DNA of 64,000 nucleotides from NCBI GenBank assembly GCA_030682835.1, contig JAUXNG010000007.1, positions 1 to 64,000 on the forward strand, given 5' to 3'. The position numbers and the translations under genes are program-made. A model generated the notes under the pieces. That model did not search any database. It was not told the origin of the DNA and saw nothing but the letters and a program-made list of their open reading frames with translations. Of this stretch, positions 26,187-34,485 are shown piece by piece. Source of the stretch: Hydrogenophaga sp. Lineage in GTDB: Bacteria > Pseudomonadota > Gammaproteobacteria > Burkholderiales > Burkholderiaceae_C. The stretch's first letter is position 1. Every line of letters begins with the position of its first letter.

Positions 26187-27340
26187 CCACCAGCCTGCGC
26201 GCCGGGCTGGCGCGGCTCATTGCGGCCCAGATCAGCCTGCACGCCTGCATGACGGGGTTTCGCATGGCGGCACCCCTGATGGCGCTGCGCGAAGGCCACA
26301 GCGCGCTGGCGGTGGGCATGCTGCTGGCGCTGTTTGCCCTGGCGCAGGTGTTCCTGGCACTGCCGGCGGGGCGCTACGCCGACCGGCGCGGCCTGCGCAA
26401 GCCGGTGCTGCTGGCGGTGGGTATCGCCACCACCGGCGCCGCGCTGGCGGTGGTTTTCCCGGTGTTTGCGGTGCTGTGCGTCACAGCGCTGTGCTGCGGT
26501 GCGGCCACCGGCCTGTCCATGATCGCGCTGCAGCGCCACGTCGGGCGTCTGGCCACCAACCCGACCGAACTGAAGCAGGTCTTCAGCTGGATGGCCATCG
26601 GGCCGTCCATTTCGAACTTCATCGGGCCCTTCGCGGCCGGCTTGCTGATCGATGCGCAGGGTTTTCAGGCCGCCTTTCTCCTGCTGGCCCTGCTGCCTTC
26701 GCTGGCCTGGTTCTGGCTGCGTGGCATGGTCGAGCAGCCGCCCGTGCCGCCAGAGCAGCGCAATGCCAGCGGTTCATCGTGGAATCTGCTGCGTGACGCC
26801 GGTTTCAGGCGCCTGATGCTCATCAACTGGATGCTGTCGTCCTGCTGGGACGTGCACACCTTCCTGGTGCCCGTGATCGGGCACGAGCGCGGCTTCAGTG
26901 CCACCGAGATCGGGGCCATCCTCGGCGCGTTTGCGCTCGCGGCCACCGCCGTTCGTCTGGCCATGCCCTGGCTGGCCAGCCACCTGCGGGAGTCGGTGGT
27001 GATCGGCACCGCGATGCTCAGCACCGCGCTGCTGTTTGCGGTCTATCCGCTGGTGCAGGTGGCATGGGCGATGGGCTTGCTCTCGATTCTGCTGGGGGTC
27101 GCGCTGGGTTCGGTGCAGCCCATGATCATGAGCACGCTGCACCAGATCACGCCGCACCACCGGCACGGCGAGGCGCTCGGGCTGCGCGCCATGGCCATCA
27201 ACGGCTCCAGCGTGGTCATGCCCCTGCTGTTCGGTTCGGCCGGGGCGCTGGTGGGGGTGACAGGGGTGTTCTGGGTGGTGGGCGGTGTCGTGGGAGCCGG
27301 TTCGCGGCTGGCCTGGAAGATGAAGACCCACCGGCCCTGA
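26183..27340 (+). CDS. Major facilitator superfamily transporter
   Basis: A 385-residue inner-membrane protein with about 12 helices and an MFS loop 2-3 motif (GRYADRRGLRKPVLL). The best start is the TTG at 26183, overlapping the rmuC stop (TTGA); the next ATG (codon 23) would cut into the first helix. The substrate is unknown; the nearest resemblance is to efflux-type MFS carriers. Coupled to ghr-like and rmuC genes. Confidence 0.85.
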   Translation: MTTSLRAGLARLIAAQISLHACMTGFRMAAPLMALREGHSALAVGMLLALFALAQVFLALPAGRYADRRGLRKPVLLAVGIATTGAALAVVFPVFAVLCVTALCCGAATGLSMIALQRHVGRLATNPTELKQVFSWMAIGPSISNFIGPFAAGLLIDAQGFQAAFLLLALLPSLAWFWLRGMVEQPPVPPEQRNASGSSWNLLRDAGFRRLMLINWMLSSCWDVHTFLVPVIGHERGFSATEIGAILGAFALAATAVRLAMPWLASHLRESVVIGTAMLSTALLFAVYPLVQVAWAMGLLSILLGVALGSVQPMIMSTLHQITPHHRHGEALGLRAMAINGSSVVMPLLFGSAGALVGVTGVFWVVGGVVGAGSRLAWKMKTHRP

Positions 27341-27437
27341 GACCCCAATGCCCGGCGGGCTCACGCTTTGGCACCGGTTTGCGGCAGTTTCTTGTCGAGT
27401 ACCTTTTAGAATCGCGGGCCAACCTGAAAGAAGAGCC

Positions 27438-30266
27438 GTGCTGTCCATCATCGTTTTGCTTCCTCTTTTGCTGGGTACCGCCGCCACGTTCTGGCTCGGC
27501 TCCAGGTCCCGATTGCTCGCCGCCCTGGCCGCGGGCGCAGTGACCGCCACCAGCCTGGCCATCCTGCTGTGGCACGCCCCGGCCGTGATGGCGGGCGAAG
27601 TCATCCTCAATGCCTGGGCCTGGGTGCCGGAGATCGGCCTGAACCTGACGTTCCGGCTCGATGGCCTGTCGTTCATGTTCGCCGGGCTGATCCTGTTCAT
27701 CGGCCTGATGATCATCGTCTACGCGCACTACTACCTGAGCCCCAAGGACTCGGTGGCGAAGTTCTTCAGCGAGATGATGCTGTTCATGGCCGCCATGCTG
27801 GGCGTGGTGCTGTCCGACAACCTGCTGCTGCTGGTGGTGTTCTGGGAACTGACCAGCCTGTCGTCCTTCCTGCTGGTGGGCTTCTGGAGCCACCGTCCAG
27901 ACGCCCGCGCGGGTGCTCGCCAGGCCCTGGCCGTCACGGGCGGCGGTGGCCTGGCCATGCTCGGGGGTTTCGTGCTGCTGGGGCAGATCGCCGGCACCTA
28001 CGAGCTCAGCGCCATGCTGGGCAACGTCGCGGCCATCCAGGCCGACCCGATGTTCGTGCCCGCGCTGCTGCTGATTCTGCTGGGCGCCTTCACCAAGAGT
28101 GCCCAGTTTCCGTTCCATTTCTGGCTGCCCGACGCCATGGCCGCGCCCACCCCCGTGTCGGCCTACCTGCACTCGGCCACCATGGTGAAGGCCGGCGTGT
28201 TCCTGCTGATGCGCATGTACCCGGTGCTGGCGGGTTCCGGCTGGTTCGAGGTGATCGTGACCACGGCCGGCCTCATCACCGTGTTGTTCGCCGCCTTCAT
28301 CGCCATCTTCAAGCACGACCTGAAAGGCCTGCTGGCGTATTCCACGGTGAGCCACCTCGGCCTGATCACCTTCCTCGTCGGCCTCGGCTCGCCGCTGGCC
28401 GCCGTGGCCGCGGTGTTCCACGTGCTGAACCACGCCACCTTCAAGGCCTCGCTGTTCATGATCGCGGGCATCGTCGACCACGAAACCCACTCGCGCGACA
28501 TGCGTCAGCTCGGCGGCCTGTGGGCGCTCATGCCCTGGACGGCCACGCTGTCCATGGTGGCGGCCGCTTCCATGGCGGGCGTGCCGCTGACCAACGGCTT
28601 CCTGTCCAAGGAAATGTTCTTCACCGAGGCGGTGACTGGCACCGCGGGCGTGTGGGCGTGGGTGGTTCCGATAACGGTGACGCTGGCGGGCATCTGCAGC
28701 GTTGCGTATTCGCTGCGCTTCGTGCACGACACCTATTTCAACGGCCCGCTGGGCGATGTGCCCAACACGCACCCGCACGAGCCGCCGCTGGGCATGAAGC
28801 TGCCGGCCACGCTGCTCGTCGTCCTGAGCCTGGCCGTGGGCCTGCTGCCCATGCTGACGTTCGGCCCTCTGGTGGACGTGGCGGCCACCGCCATGGCCGG
28901 CAAGCCGTTGCCCGAGTACTACCTCTCGATCTGGCACGGCTTCAACCTGCCACTGCTCATGAGCGCCATTGCGCTGGTGGCCGGCGTGGCGCTGTACCTG
29001 GTACTCGCCCGCGGCAAGCGCCTGCACCGCATCGAATCGGAAGCGTGGTTCGGCCCGGCCACCGGCCGGCAGATGTTCGACGGCGTCATCGACGGCCTGT
29101 TCGCCTTCGCGGGCCGTGTGTCCGGGCGGCTGGAGACCGGTTCGCTGCAGCGCTACCTGGCCTGGCTGCTGGGCTCGGCGCTGGTGATGGCGGCGTTGCC
29201 GCTGGCTGGCAGTGGTATCGGCGCCGGCACGCGCGAGCTGATTCCCGCCACCGGGCTGGCGGTGATGGTGTGGCTGCTGCTGCTGGCCACCTGCGTGGCG
29301 GTGGCGGTGACGCACCGCCAGCGCTTCCAGTCGGTGGTGCTGGTCGGCGTGATCGGCCTGGTCACGGCGCTGACCTTCGTCAGCATGTCGGCGCCCGACC
29401 TCGCGCTCACCCAGCTGTCGGTGGAGGTGGTGTCCACCGTGCTGCTGCTGATGGGTCTGGCCCTGCTGCCCCAGTTTTCGCCCGCCGAGTCCAGCGTTGT
29501 GCGCCGCACGCGAGACGCGGTGCTGGCACTGGGCGGTGGCGCGGCCATGGCCTGGGTGGCCTGGGTGCTGCTCACCCGCAACCACGACTCCATTGCCTGG
29601 TACTTTCTGGAGCAGGCCATGCCCTTGGGCGGTGGCACCAACGTGGTCAACGTGATCCTGGTGGACTTCCGGGGCTACGACACCTTCGGCGAAATCATCG
29701 TGCTGGGCATCGCGGCCATTGGCGTGTTTGCCCTCATGGACGGCATGCGCACGAGCCGCCCGCTGGCCGACCCAGAGGGCCTGGGCTGGACCTTTGCGCG
29801 GCACCCGCTGATGCTGCGGGTGGCGTCGTCGGTGGTGCTGCCGCTGGCGCTGGTGTTCACGCTCTACATCTTCATGCGGGGCCACAACCTGCCCGGTGGG
29901 GGCTTCATCGCCGGCCTGATCACGGCCGTGGCGCTGGTGCTGCAGTTCATCGCCCTGGGCCAGAACCGGGCCGAGAACCTGCTGCGTTCGCAGGTGGGGC
30001 GTCGCTTCGTGCGCTGGATCGGCTCCGGCCTGGCCATTGCTGGCCTGACCGGCGCGGCGGCCTTCATCTGGTCGCGGCCTTTCCTCACCAGCGCGCACGG
30101 GCATCCGCATGTGCCGCTGCTGGGCGAGCTGCCGCTGGCCTCGGCCGCGCTGTTTGACCTCGGGGTCTACCTCACCGTGGTGGGCTCGACCCTGCTGACC
30201 ATTTCCGTGCTGGGCTCGGTGAGCCGAGAAAGCACATCGTCCACACCTGCCGGGAGCCACCCATGA
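27438..30266 (+). CDS. mrpA: Mrp/Pha Na+(K+)/H+ antiporter subunit A fused to subunit B
   Basis: A 942-residue polytopic protein related to complex I NuoL. The proton-channel core has HFWLPDAMAAPTPVSAYLHS and KAGVFLLMRMYPVL; GLLAYSTVSHLG and FHVLNHATFKASLFM follow. The C-terminal part contains an MbhD/DUF4040 segment (GVIGLVTALTFVSMSAPDLA) and an MnhB-like domain (YIFMRGHNLPGGGFIAGL), so A and B are fused, as in Pha-type systems. The GTG at 27438 has AAGAG upstream and starts in helix 1; codons upstream lack hydrophobic character. The stop overlaps mrpC by ATGA. Confidence 0.95.
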   Translation: MLSIIVLLPLLLGTAATFWLGSRSRLLAALAAGAVTATSLAILLWHAPAVMAGEVILNAWAWVPEIGLNLTFRLDGLSFMFAGLILFIGLMIIVYAHYYLSPKDSVAKFFSEMMLFMAAMLGVVLSDNLLLLVVFWELTSLSSFLLVGFWSHRPDARAGARQALAVTGGGGLAMLGGFVLLGQIAGTYELSAMLGNVAAIQADPMFVPALLLILLGAFTKSAQFPFHFWLPDAMAAPTPVSAYLHSATMVKAGVFLLMRMYPVLAGSGWFEVIVTTAGLITVLFAAFIAIFKHDLKGLLAYSTVSHLGLITFLVGLGSPLAAVAAVFHVLNHATFKASLFMIAGIVDHETHSRDMRQLGGLWALMPWTATLSMVAAASMAGVPLTNGFLSKEMFFTEAVTGTAGVWAWVVPITVTLAGICSVAYSLRFVHDTYFNGPLGDVPNTHPHEPPLGMKLPATLLVVLSLAVGLLPMLTFGPLVDVAATAMAGKPLPEYYLSIWHGFNLPLLMSAIALVAGVALYLVLARGKRLHRIESEAWFGPATGRQMFDGVIDGLFAFAGRVSGRLETGSLQRYLAWLLGSALVMAALPLAGSGIGAGTRELIPATGLAVMVWLLLLATCVAVAVTHRQRFQSVVLVGVIGLVTALTFVSMSAPDLALTQLSVEVVSTVLLLMGLALLPQFSPAESSVVRRTRDAVLALGGGAAMAWVAWVLLTRNHDSIAWYFLEQAMPLGGGTNVVNVILVDFRGYDTFGEIIVLGIAAIGVFALMDGMRTSRPLADPEGLGWTFARHPLMLRVASSVVLPLALVFTLYIFMRGHNLPGGGFIAGLITAVALVLQFIALGQNRAENLLRSQVGRRFVRWIGSGLAIAGLTGAAAFIWSRPFLTSAHGHPHVPLLGELPLASAALFDLGVYLTVVGSTLLTISVLGSVSRESTSSTPAGSHP

Positions 30267-30661
30267 GCATGGAATTTCTGCTGGCCACCGGTATCGGTTT
30301 CGTCACCGCCTGTGCCATTTACCTGATGCTGCGCGGGCGCACCTTCCCCGTGGTGCTGGGCCTGACCCTGTTCGGCTACGCCGTGAACGTGTTCATCTTC
30401 GTGATGGGTCGCCTCTGGACCAACGCCCAGCCGATCCTGATCGGTGAAGGCCCCATTGCAGACCCGCTGCCCCAGGCCCTGGTGCTGACCGCCATCGTGA
30501 TCGGCTTTGCCACCACCGGCTTCGTGATCGAGCTTGCGCTGCGCGGCCGGCATGAAACTGGGAGCGACCATGTGGACGGCCATGAGCCCGGGCACGCGCC
30601 CGGCCATGTGCCCGCCACTGCCCCCGCGCGCAAGGCCCGCGCCGGCGGAGGACGTGCCTGA
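30263..30661 (+). CDS. mrpC: Mrp antiporter subunit C (NuoK-like)
   Basis: A 132-residue membrane subunit with three helices: about residues 4-22, 28-50 (FPVVLGLTLFGYAVNVFIF) and 73-95 (ALVLTAIVIGFATTGFVI, the NuoK-like motif). The C-terminal tail is His/Pro/Gly-rich and probably cytoplasmic. It overlaps mrpA (ATGA) and mrpD (one base). Confidence 0.94.
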   Translation: MSMEFLLATGIGFVTACAIYLMLRGRTFPVVLGLTLFGYAVNVFIFVMGRLWTNAQPILIGEGPIADPLPQALVLTAIVIGFATTGFVIELALRGRHETGSDHVDGHEPGHAPGHVPATAPARKARAGGGRA

Positions 30662-32331
30662 TGGACGCGATCTACGCTTTCTGGCTCCAGCACGCGCCGG
30701 TGCTGACGGTGCTGCTGCCTGGGTTCACGGCCATGGGCCTGCTGCTGCTCGGTGACGGCGGTGGCCTGTCGGCCCAGGGCGGCAGCCATGATCTTGCCGG
30801 GCTGCGCCGTGCGCGCCGCCTGAGCCTGGTCTCGGTGCTGCTGGGTGCCTTCATGGCCGTGGGCCTGGTGGTGCAGGCCAGCGGGGGCGATCTCATGGTC
30901 TACCAGCTCGGCGAATGGTCCGCACCCTTCGGCATCGTGCTGGTGCTGGACCGCCTGTCGGCCCTCATGGTGCTGCTGACCTACGCGGTGGCTGCACCCG
31001 CGCTGTGGTACGCCACGGGGGGCTGGGACGCACGGGGCCGGCAGTTCCATGCCATCTTCCAGTTCCAGCTGATGGGCCTGTGCGGCGCCTTCCTGACGGG
31101 CGACCTGTTCAACCTGTTCGTGTTCTTCGAGATCCTGCTGATCGCCTCGTATGTGCTGCTGCTGCACGGGCAGGGCCGCGACCGCCTGCGCATGGGCATG
31201 CACTACGTGGTGCTGAACCTCGCAGGTTCGGGCCTGTTCCTGATCGGCCTGGCCATGCTGTACGGCGTGACCGGCACCCTGAACATGACCGACATGGCTG
31301 TGCGCGTGGCGCAACTCACCGGCGAGCCGGCGCTGATCGCCCGCGCCGCGGCGCTGGTGCTGCTGGTGGTGTTCGGCCTGAAGGCAGCCATCGTGCCGCT
31401 GTATTTCTGGCTGCCCGGCACCTACGCATCGGCCAGCGCGCCGGTGGCGGCGCTGTTTGCCATCATGACCAAGGTGGGGGTCTACAGCATCATCCGCACG
31501 CACTGGGGCATCTTCGGTGCCGACGCGGGCGAGGCCAGCCTGGCCGCTGCTGACTGGTTGCTGCCGCTGGCGCTCACCTCCAGCGTGCTCGGCGTGCTCG
31601 GCGCGCTGGCCGCGCACAGCATGGGGCGCCTGGTGGGCTACCTCACGGTGTCCTCGGTGGGCACCATCCTGGCCGGCGTGGGCATGTTCACGCCCGAGAC
31701 GCTGTCGGCCGCGCTCTACTACACACTGCACAGCACGATCGTGATTGCCGGGCTGTTCCTGCTGGTCGAGCTGATGGCGGCGCAGCGCGGGGACGCGCTG
31801 GACAAGCTGCGCCCCGCTACAGCGGTGCGCGAGCCGGTGCTGCTGGGCCTGATGATGATCTTCGGCGCCGCTTCTGCCGCCGGCCTGCCGCCGCTGCCGG
31901 GCTTCCTGGGCAAGCTGATGATGCTGGAGAGCTCGGCCGCGCTGGCCGTGCAGCCCTGGGTCTGGTCCGTGGTGCTGGGCGTGGGCTTCCTCACCATCGT
32001 CGGTCTGGCGCGCGCAGGGGTGATCGTGTTCTGGCACATCCAGCCAGAGCCGGGGTCGGTGGCGCCCGCATCGGGTTCCAGCCTGAAACTGCTCTCGGCC
32101 TCATGGATCTTCATGGGTCTGACCGTGGGTCTGGCCGTGCTGGCCTCGCCCGTGAAGCGCTACACCGACGCCGCCGCGCTGCAGCTCACCAACAAGGCCG
32201 CGTACGCCGAGGCCGTGCTGGGGTCGCAGGGTGGGGCACGTGCACAGACCGCCCAGCCTTTTGATGGCTCGCGCCGCGCCGCACCCGTGCCGGCGCCTGC
32301 CGACGCGGCCGCACAGGAGAACACCCGATGA
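30661..32331 (+). CDS. mrpD: Mrp antiporter subunit D (NuoM/N-like)
   Basis: A 556-residue polytopic subunit of the antiporter. The core has FNLFVFFEILLIASYVLLLH, VFGLKAAIVPLYFWLPGTYA and MTKVGVYSIIRTHWG, with the conserved Glu and Lys residues of antiporter-like helices. A C-terminal region of about 80 residues is polar. It overlaps mrpC at its start and mrpE by four bases at its stop. Confidence 0.95.
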   Translation: MDAIYAFWLQHAPVLTVLLPGFTAMGLLLLGDGGGLSAQGGSHDLAGLRRARRLSLVSVLLGAFMAVGLVVQASGGDLMVYQLGEWSAPFGIVLVLDRLSALMVLLTYAVAAPALWYATGGWDARGRQFHAIFQFQLMGLCGAFLTGDLFNLFVFFEILLIASYVLLLHGQGRDRLRMGMHYVVLNLAGSGLFLIGLAMLYGVTGTLNMTDMAVRVAQLTGEPALIARAAALVLLVVFGLKAAIVPLYFWLPGTYASASAPVAALFAIMTKVGVYSIIRTHWGIFGADAGEASLAAADWLLPLALTSSVLGVLGALAAHSMGRLVGYLTVSSVGTILAGVGMFTPETLSAALYYTLHSTIVIAGLFLLVELMAAQRGDALDKLRPATAVREPVLLGLMMIFGAASAAGLPPLPGFLGKLMMLESSAALAVQPWVWSVVLGVGFLTIVGLARAGVIVFWHIQPEPGSVAPASGSSLKLLSASWIFMGLTVGLAVLASPVKRYTDAAALQLTNKAAYAEAVLGSQGGARAQTAQPFDGSRRAAPVPAPADAAAQENTR

Positions 32332-32879
32332 ACGCCCGACCCGATACCACGCCCACGCCCGTGGCCGAGCCGCGCCCGGCGGGCTGGCTGCCGCACCCGG
32401 CGCTGTCGCTGCTGCTGGCGGTGAGCTGGCTGGCACTCTCGCACAGCCTTGCCCCCGTGCACCTGCTGTCTGCGGCGCTGATCGGCCTGATCGTGCCGCG
32501 CCTGCTGCGGCCTTTCCTGTCGGTCTCGACCCCGTTCAGCTGGCCCGAGGTGTTCCGCCTGGCGACCATCGTGCTGTGGGACATCGTGGTCTCCAACATC
32601 ACGGTCGCGCGGCTCGTGCTGGGCCCGATCGACCGCATGAAGCCGGCCTGGATCACGGTGCCGCTGGCCACGCCACACCCGCGGGTGAACGCGTGGTTTG
32701 CCACCATCATCACCACCACGCCCGGCACCGTGTCGGCGACGATCGACGAAGAGCGTGGCGTGATTCTGGTCCACGCCCTCAACTGCGACGATGCCGATGC
32801 CATGGCCGCCGAGATGAAGCAGCGCTACGAAGCCGCTCTGCTGCGCGTGTTCCGCTTCGAGCCTGGGAGCCCCTCATGA
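32328..32879 (+). CDS. mrpE: Mrp antiporter subunit E
   Basis: A 183-residue MnhE-family subunit. Two helices near residues 24-60 (HPALSLLLAVSWLALS) and a third in WPEVFRLATIVLWDIVVSNI; the cytoplasmic part carries ITTTPGTVSATIDEERGVI, the family signature. Coupled at both ends (ATGA) to mrpD and mrpF. Confidence 0.94.
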   Translation: MNARPDTTPTPVAEPRPAGWLPHPALSLLLAVSWLALSHSLAPVHLLSAALIGLIVPRLLRPFLSVSTPFSWPEVFRLATIVLWDIVVSNITVARLVLGPIDRMKPAWITVPLATPHPRVNAWFATIITTTPGTVSATIDEERGVILVHALNCDDADAMAAEMKQRYEAALLRVFRFEPGSPS

Positions 32880-33151
32880 CCGTTCTGGAAATCGCCGTCA
32901 ACATCGGTGCGGCCGCCGTCACCGTGGCCACCTTCCTGTGCGCCTGGCGCCTGCTCACCGGCCCGACCGTGGTCGACCGTGTGCTGGCGCTGGACACGCT
33001 GTACATGAACGTGGTGGCGCTGATCGTGCTGCTGGGCATCCGCTGGAACACGGCGCTGCTGTTTGAAGGCGCCTTGCTGGTGGCCATGCTGGGCTTCGTG
33101 TCCACCGTGGCGTTGGCGCGCTACCTGACCCGCGGCGACGTGGTGGAGTGA
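32876..33151 (+). CDS. mrpF: Mrp antiporter subunit F
   Basis: A 91-residue protein with three helices and the family motif RLLTGPTVVDRVLALDTL between helices 1 and 2. ATGA overlap with mrpE. Its stop is followed by repeat copy E rather than directly by mrpG. Confidence 0.94.
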   Translation: MTVLEIAVNIGAAAVTVATFLCAWRLLTGPTVVDRVLALDTLYMNVVALIVLLGIRWNTALLFEGALLVAMLGFVSTVALARYLTRGDVVE

Positions 33152-33159
33152 CATGAAAC

Positions 33160-33250
33160 ACCCCCCGCGCCGCTTCGCGTCTCCCCCCTCTCTCGCCTGC
33201 GGCGGGAGGGGGGCGGCACCTGAGCCCCGGCAAAGCCGGTTGCCCGGTGC
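33160..33250 (+). repeat. 3'-UTR three-hairpin repeat, copy E (mrpF-mrpG gap)
   Basis: Begins 9 bases behind the mrpF stop: C-run, GCGCCGCTTCGCG, a longer CCCCCCTC...GAGGGGGG hairpin, then CCCCGGCAAAGCCGG and TTGCCCGGTGCC. It accounts for most of the 158-base gap that separates mrpG from an otherwise gapless operon. Confidence 0.75.
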
Positions 33251-33309
33251 CACTGGCGGCTTCGGCTGGCTGCAAAACATCGGGCGCTCATGCGCCATGG
33301 AGAACTGAC

Positions 33310-33660
33310 ATGACCCCCCTGAATCCTCTGGTCGAATGGGCTGCTGCCGCGGTCATAGTGGCGGCTGCGTTCTTCCTGCTGGTGGGCGCCATCGGCCTGG
33401 CCCGGCTGCCCGACATCTTCATGCGCCTTCACGCGCCCACCAAGGCGTCGACGCTGGGTGTGGGCGGCATCCTGATCGCCTCGATGCTGGTCGCGGCGAG
33501 CCAGGGGCGGCCCGGCATCGCCGAGCTGCTCATCACGCTGTTCGTGTTCGTAACGGCCCCGGTGTCGGCCAACCTGATGGCGCAGGCCGCGCTGCACCTC
33601 AAGCTGGCGTCGAAGGCGAAGCTGCCACGCGATGCGGTGCCGGAGCGTCGGGCCAGGTGA
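33310..33660 (+). CDS. mrpG: Mrp antiporter subunit G
   Basis: A 116-residue MnhG-family protein with three helices; RLPDIFMRLHAPTKASTLG is the family signature. Unlike the other subunits it is not overlapped by its upstream neighbour, because repeat copy E intervenes. Its 3' end overlaps the convergent TetR gene by 62 bases. Confidence 0.93.
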   Translation: MTPLNPLVEWAAAAVIVAAAFFLLVGAIGLARLPDIFMRLHAPTKASTLGVGGILIASMLVAASQGRPGIAELLITLFVFVTAPVSANLMAQAALHLKLASKAKLPRDAVPERRAR

Positions 33661-34276
33661 AGCCCAGTCCCGCCAGGTAGGTGTCCACCGCCTGGCGCCC
33701 CACGGTCCCCAGGTCAAACGCAGCCGGGTCCAGCAGCCAGTTCTGGATCAGGCCGTCGAGCATCACATGCAGGCCCATGGCGGCGTGCGCCACGGGCACC
33801 GCCAGCGTCAGCGACTGACGGGTGGCCGCTTCTTGCAGCACCTGAGCGGCAAACGCCATGTGCGCGTTGCGCACGCGCAGGTGGCGGTCGCGCACCGCCC
33901 GCATTTCATCCACGTATTCCACCTTGTGAGTGGCCACCTCGAACACGCGACGCGTCTGCTCGTCGTGCGCGGTCTTCTGCATCGCGTCGGCCACCGAGGC
34001 GCGCAGCGATGCCAGCGGGTTGTCTTGCCGGCGGGCCTGACAGGCCGCGCCGGCCATCGATTCTTCCAGCGGCAGCGTGACCCGTTCCATCATGGCGTTG
34101 AACAGATCGGCCTTGTCCTGGAAGTGCCAGTAGATCGCGCCGCGCGTGGTGCCGGCCGCGGTGGCGATGTCGTTGAGCGAGGTGCGTGAGACCCCGTTTG
34201 CCTGGAACAGCTGTTCTGCGGCGTCCAGCAGCGCGTGGCGGGTCACCTGGGCGTCGGCTTTGGTTCGGCGTGGCAT
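33599..34276 (-). CDS. TetR/AcrR-family repressor of the adjacent RND pump
   Basis: A 225-residue regulator. The N-terminal HTH is DIATAAGTTRGAIYWHFQDK (residues about 34-53), followed by a helical ligand-binding domain of the AcrR/TtgR/MexZ kind (EVATHKVEYVDEM, PVAHAAMGLHVMLDGLIQNW). The ATG at 34276 has GGAGGATC upstream; an upstream in-frame start would add 19 Pro-rich residues. It is divergent from the RND genes with the operator at 34344-34371 between them, so autoregulated repression of the pump is likely. Confidence 0.93.
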   Translation of the reverse strand: MPRRTKADAQVTRHALLDAAEQLFQANGVSRTSLNDIATAAGTTRGAIYWHFQDKADLFNAMMERVTLPLEESMAGAACQARRQDNPLASLRASVADAMQKTAHDEQTRRVFEVATHKVEYVDEMRAVRDRHLRVRNAHMAFAAQVLQEAATRQSLTLAVPVAHAAMGLHVMLDGLIQNWLLDPAAFDLGTVGRQAVDTYLAGLGFTWPDAPAPHRVAASPSTPA

Positions 34277-34343
34277 GGTCGAGATCCTCCCTGGCGGACT
34301 TGGAGCGGGCAGGGCCTGACTGGGCAGGGGCAATGGCCCTGAC

Positions 34344-34371
34344 TATACATACATTCAAGCATGTATGTATA
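34344..34371. promoter_or_regulatory. AcrR/TtgR-type operator
   Basis: A 28-bp palindrome with perfect 11-base arms TATACATACAT and ATGTATGTATA around a 6-base centre. It closely resembles the acrAB operator of E. coli (TACATACAT arms). It is placed in the gap between the divergent tetR and RND genes. Confidence 0.85.
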
Positions 34372-34485
34372 CTGCGCAGCTCATCCGCACCGCCCGCGGT
34401 TTCCCGCGTGCGTTGCCCCGAGGGACTGGCCTGTTCCTTGCTGACGCATCTGCACCCCTGTTCCATCGCTTTCTCAGGAAACCCC

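Noticed and set aside
27216-30260. Antisense open frame of about 1000 codons across mrpA
   Set aside because: The product is a His/Gln/Arg-rich low-complexity protein with no domain, while the plus strand encodes a clear MrpA. Such frames are expected from third-position G+C bias.
30376-32037. Antisense open frame of about 550 codons across mrpC and mrpD
   Set aside because: Gln/His/Arg-rich shadow of membrane-protein genes.
27438-33660. Apparent absence of mrpB from the antiporter operon
   Set aside because: An MnhB-like domain is visible at the C-terminus of the mrpA product, so A and B are fused as in Pha-type systems.
33599-33660. The TetR/mrpG overlap as a sign of a frameshift
   Set aside because: Both C-termini have normal length and end in non-conserved residues; convergent overlap is the simpler reading.
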